From: Smittium culicis
Taxonomy: Eukaryota; Kickxellomycota; Harpellomycetes; Harpellales; Legeriomycetaceae
Assembly (NCBI GenBank): GCA_001970855.1
Contig: LSSN01002085.1
Span: 1-26,463, forward strand
DNA: 26,463 nt
Direction: 5' to 3'
The notes under the pieces are model-generated. The model was not told where the DNA came from, did no database searches, and worked only from the letters and a program-made list of their open reading frames with translations. The translations under genes were made by a program, and so were the position numbers. Positions within the stretch are counted from its first letter, which is position 1. Every line of letters begins with the position of its first letter. Shown here piece after piece: positions 18,516 to 26,463 of this stretch.

Positions 18516-26463
<7,948 letters not shown>

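Overview
The window looks like nuclear DNA from an A+T-rich eukaryote. The first gene has two short GT-AG introns (99 and 113 nt), and most of the window is retroelement wreckage and A+T-rich intergenic DNA. An early-diverging fungus is my best guess: small introns, a mitochondrial ADCK2/Cqd1-type kinase-like gene, and DIRS and Ty3/Gypsy elements together. The sequence alone does not prove the phylum.

Layout. (1) 1-2356, plus strand: an ABC1/UbiB-family gene of the ADCK2/Cqd1 type, three visible exons, its 5' end probably outside the window. (2) 2893-4509, minus strand, convergent with it: an uninterrupted 538-codon ORF that I do not recognise. (3) 4510-7357: A+T-rich intergenic DNA holding a short piggyBac-like MITE (5497-5690, TTAA target sites) and diverged relatives. 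(4) 7358-18515: a nested transposon complex. The outer element is a decayed Ty3/Gypsy retrotransposon on the minus strand (7363-18510), with roughly 350-bp LTRs, a 4-5 bp target duplication (AGTA/AGTAC) and relics of gag, protease, RT, RNase H and integrase in that order. Its 3' LTR is split by an 821-bp solo-LTR-like insertion (7603-8423) with its own duplication. Its 3' untranslated part is split by a complete-length DIRS-like tyrosine-recombinase retrotransposon (9098-13354, minus strand). Subtracting the two insertions leaves a Gypsy element of about 6.07 kb, a normal size. (5) 18516-26313: about 7.8 kb of extremely A+T-rich DNA with no gene I can support, ending in a (GAT)n microsatellite of at least 50 units that runs off the window.

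The DIRS element is the most informative object. It has non-identical inverted terminal repeats, a 41-nt extension on one of them, and an internal complementary region of about 100 bp that matches the predicted circle junction of its two ends. Its tyrosine recombinase ORF (462 codons) is fully open, while Gag and RT-RNase H carry frameshifts and four in-frame stops. In both retroelements an unexpectedly large share of the catalytic or metal-binding residues is substituted. I found no RNA gene, CRISPR array or bacterial-type operon.
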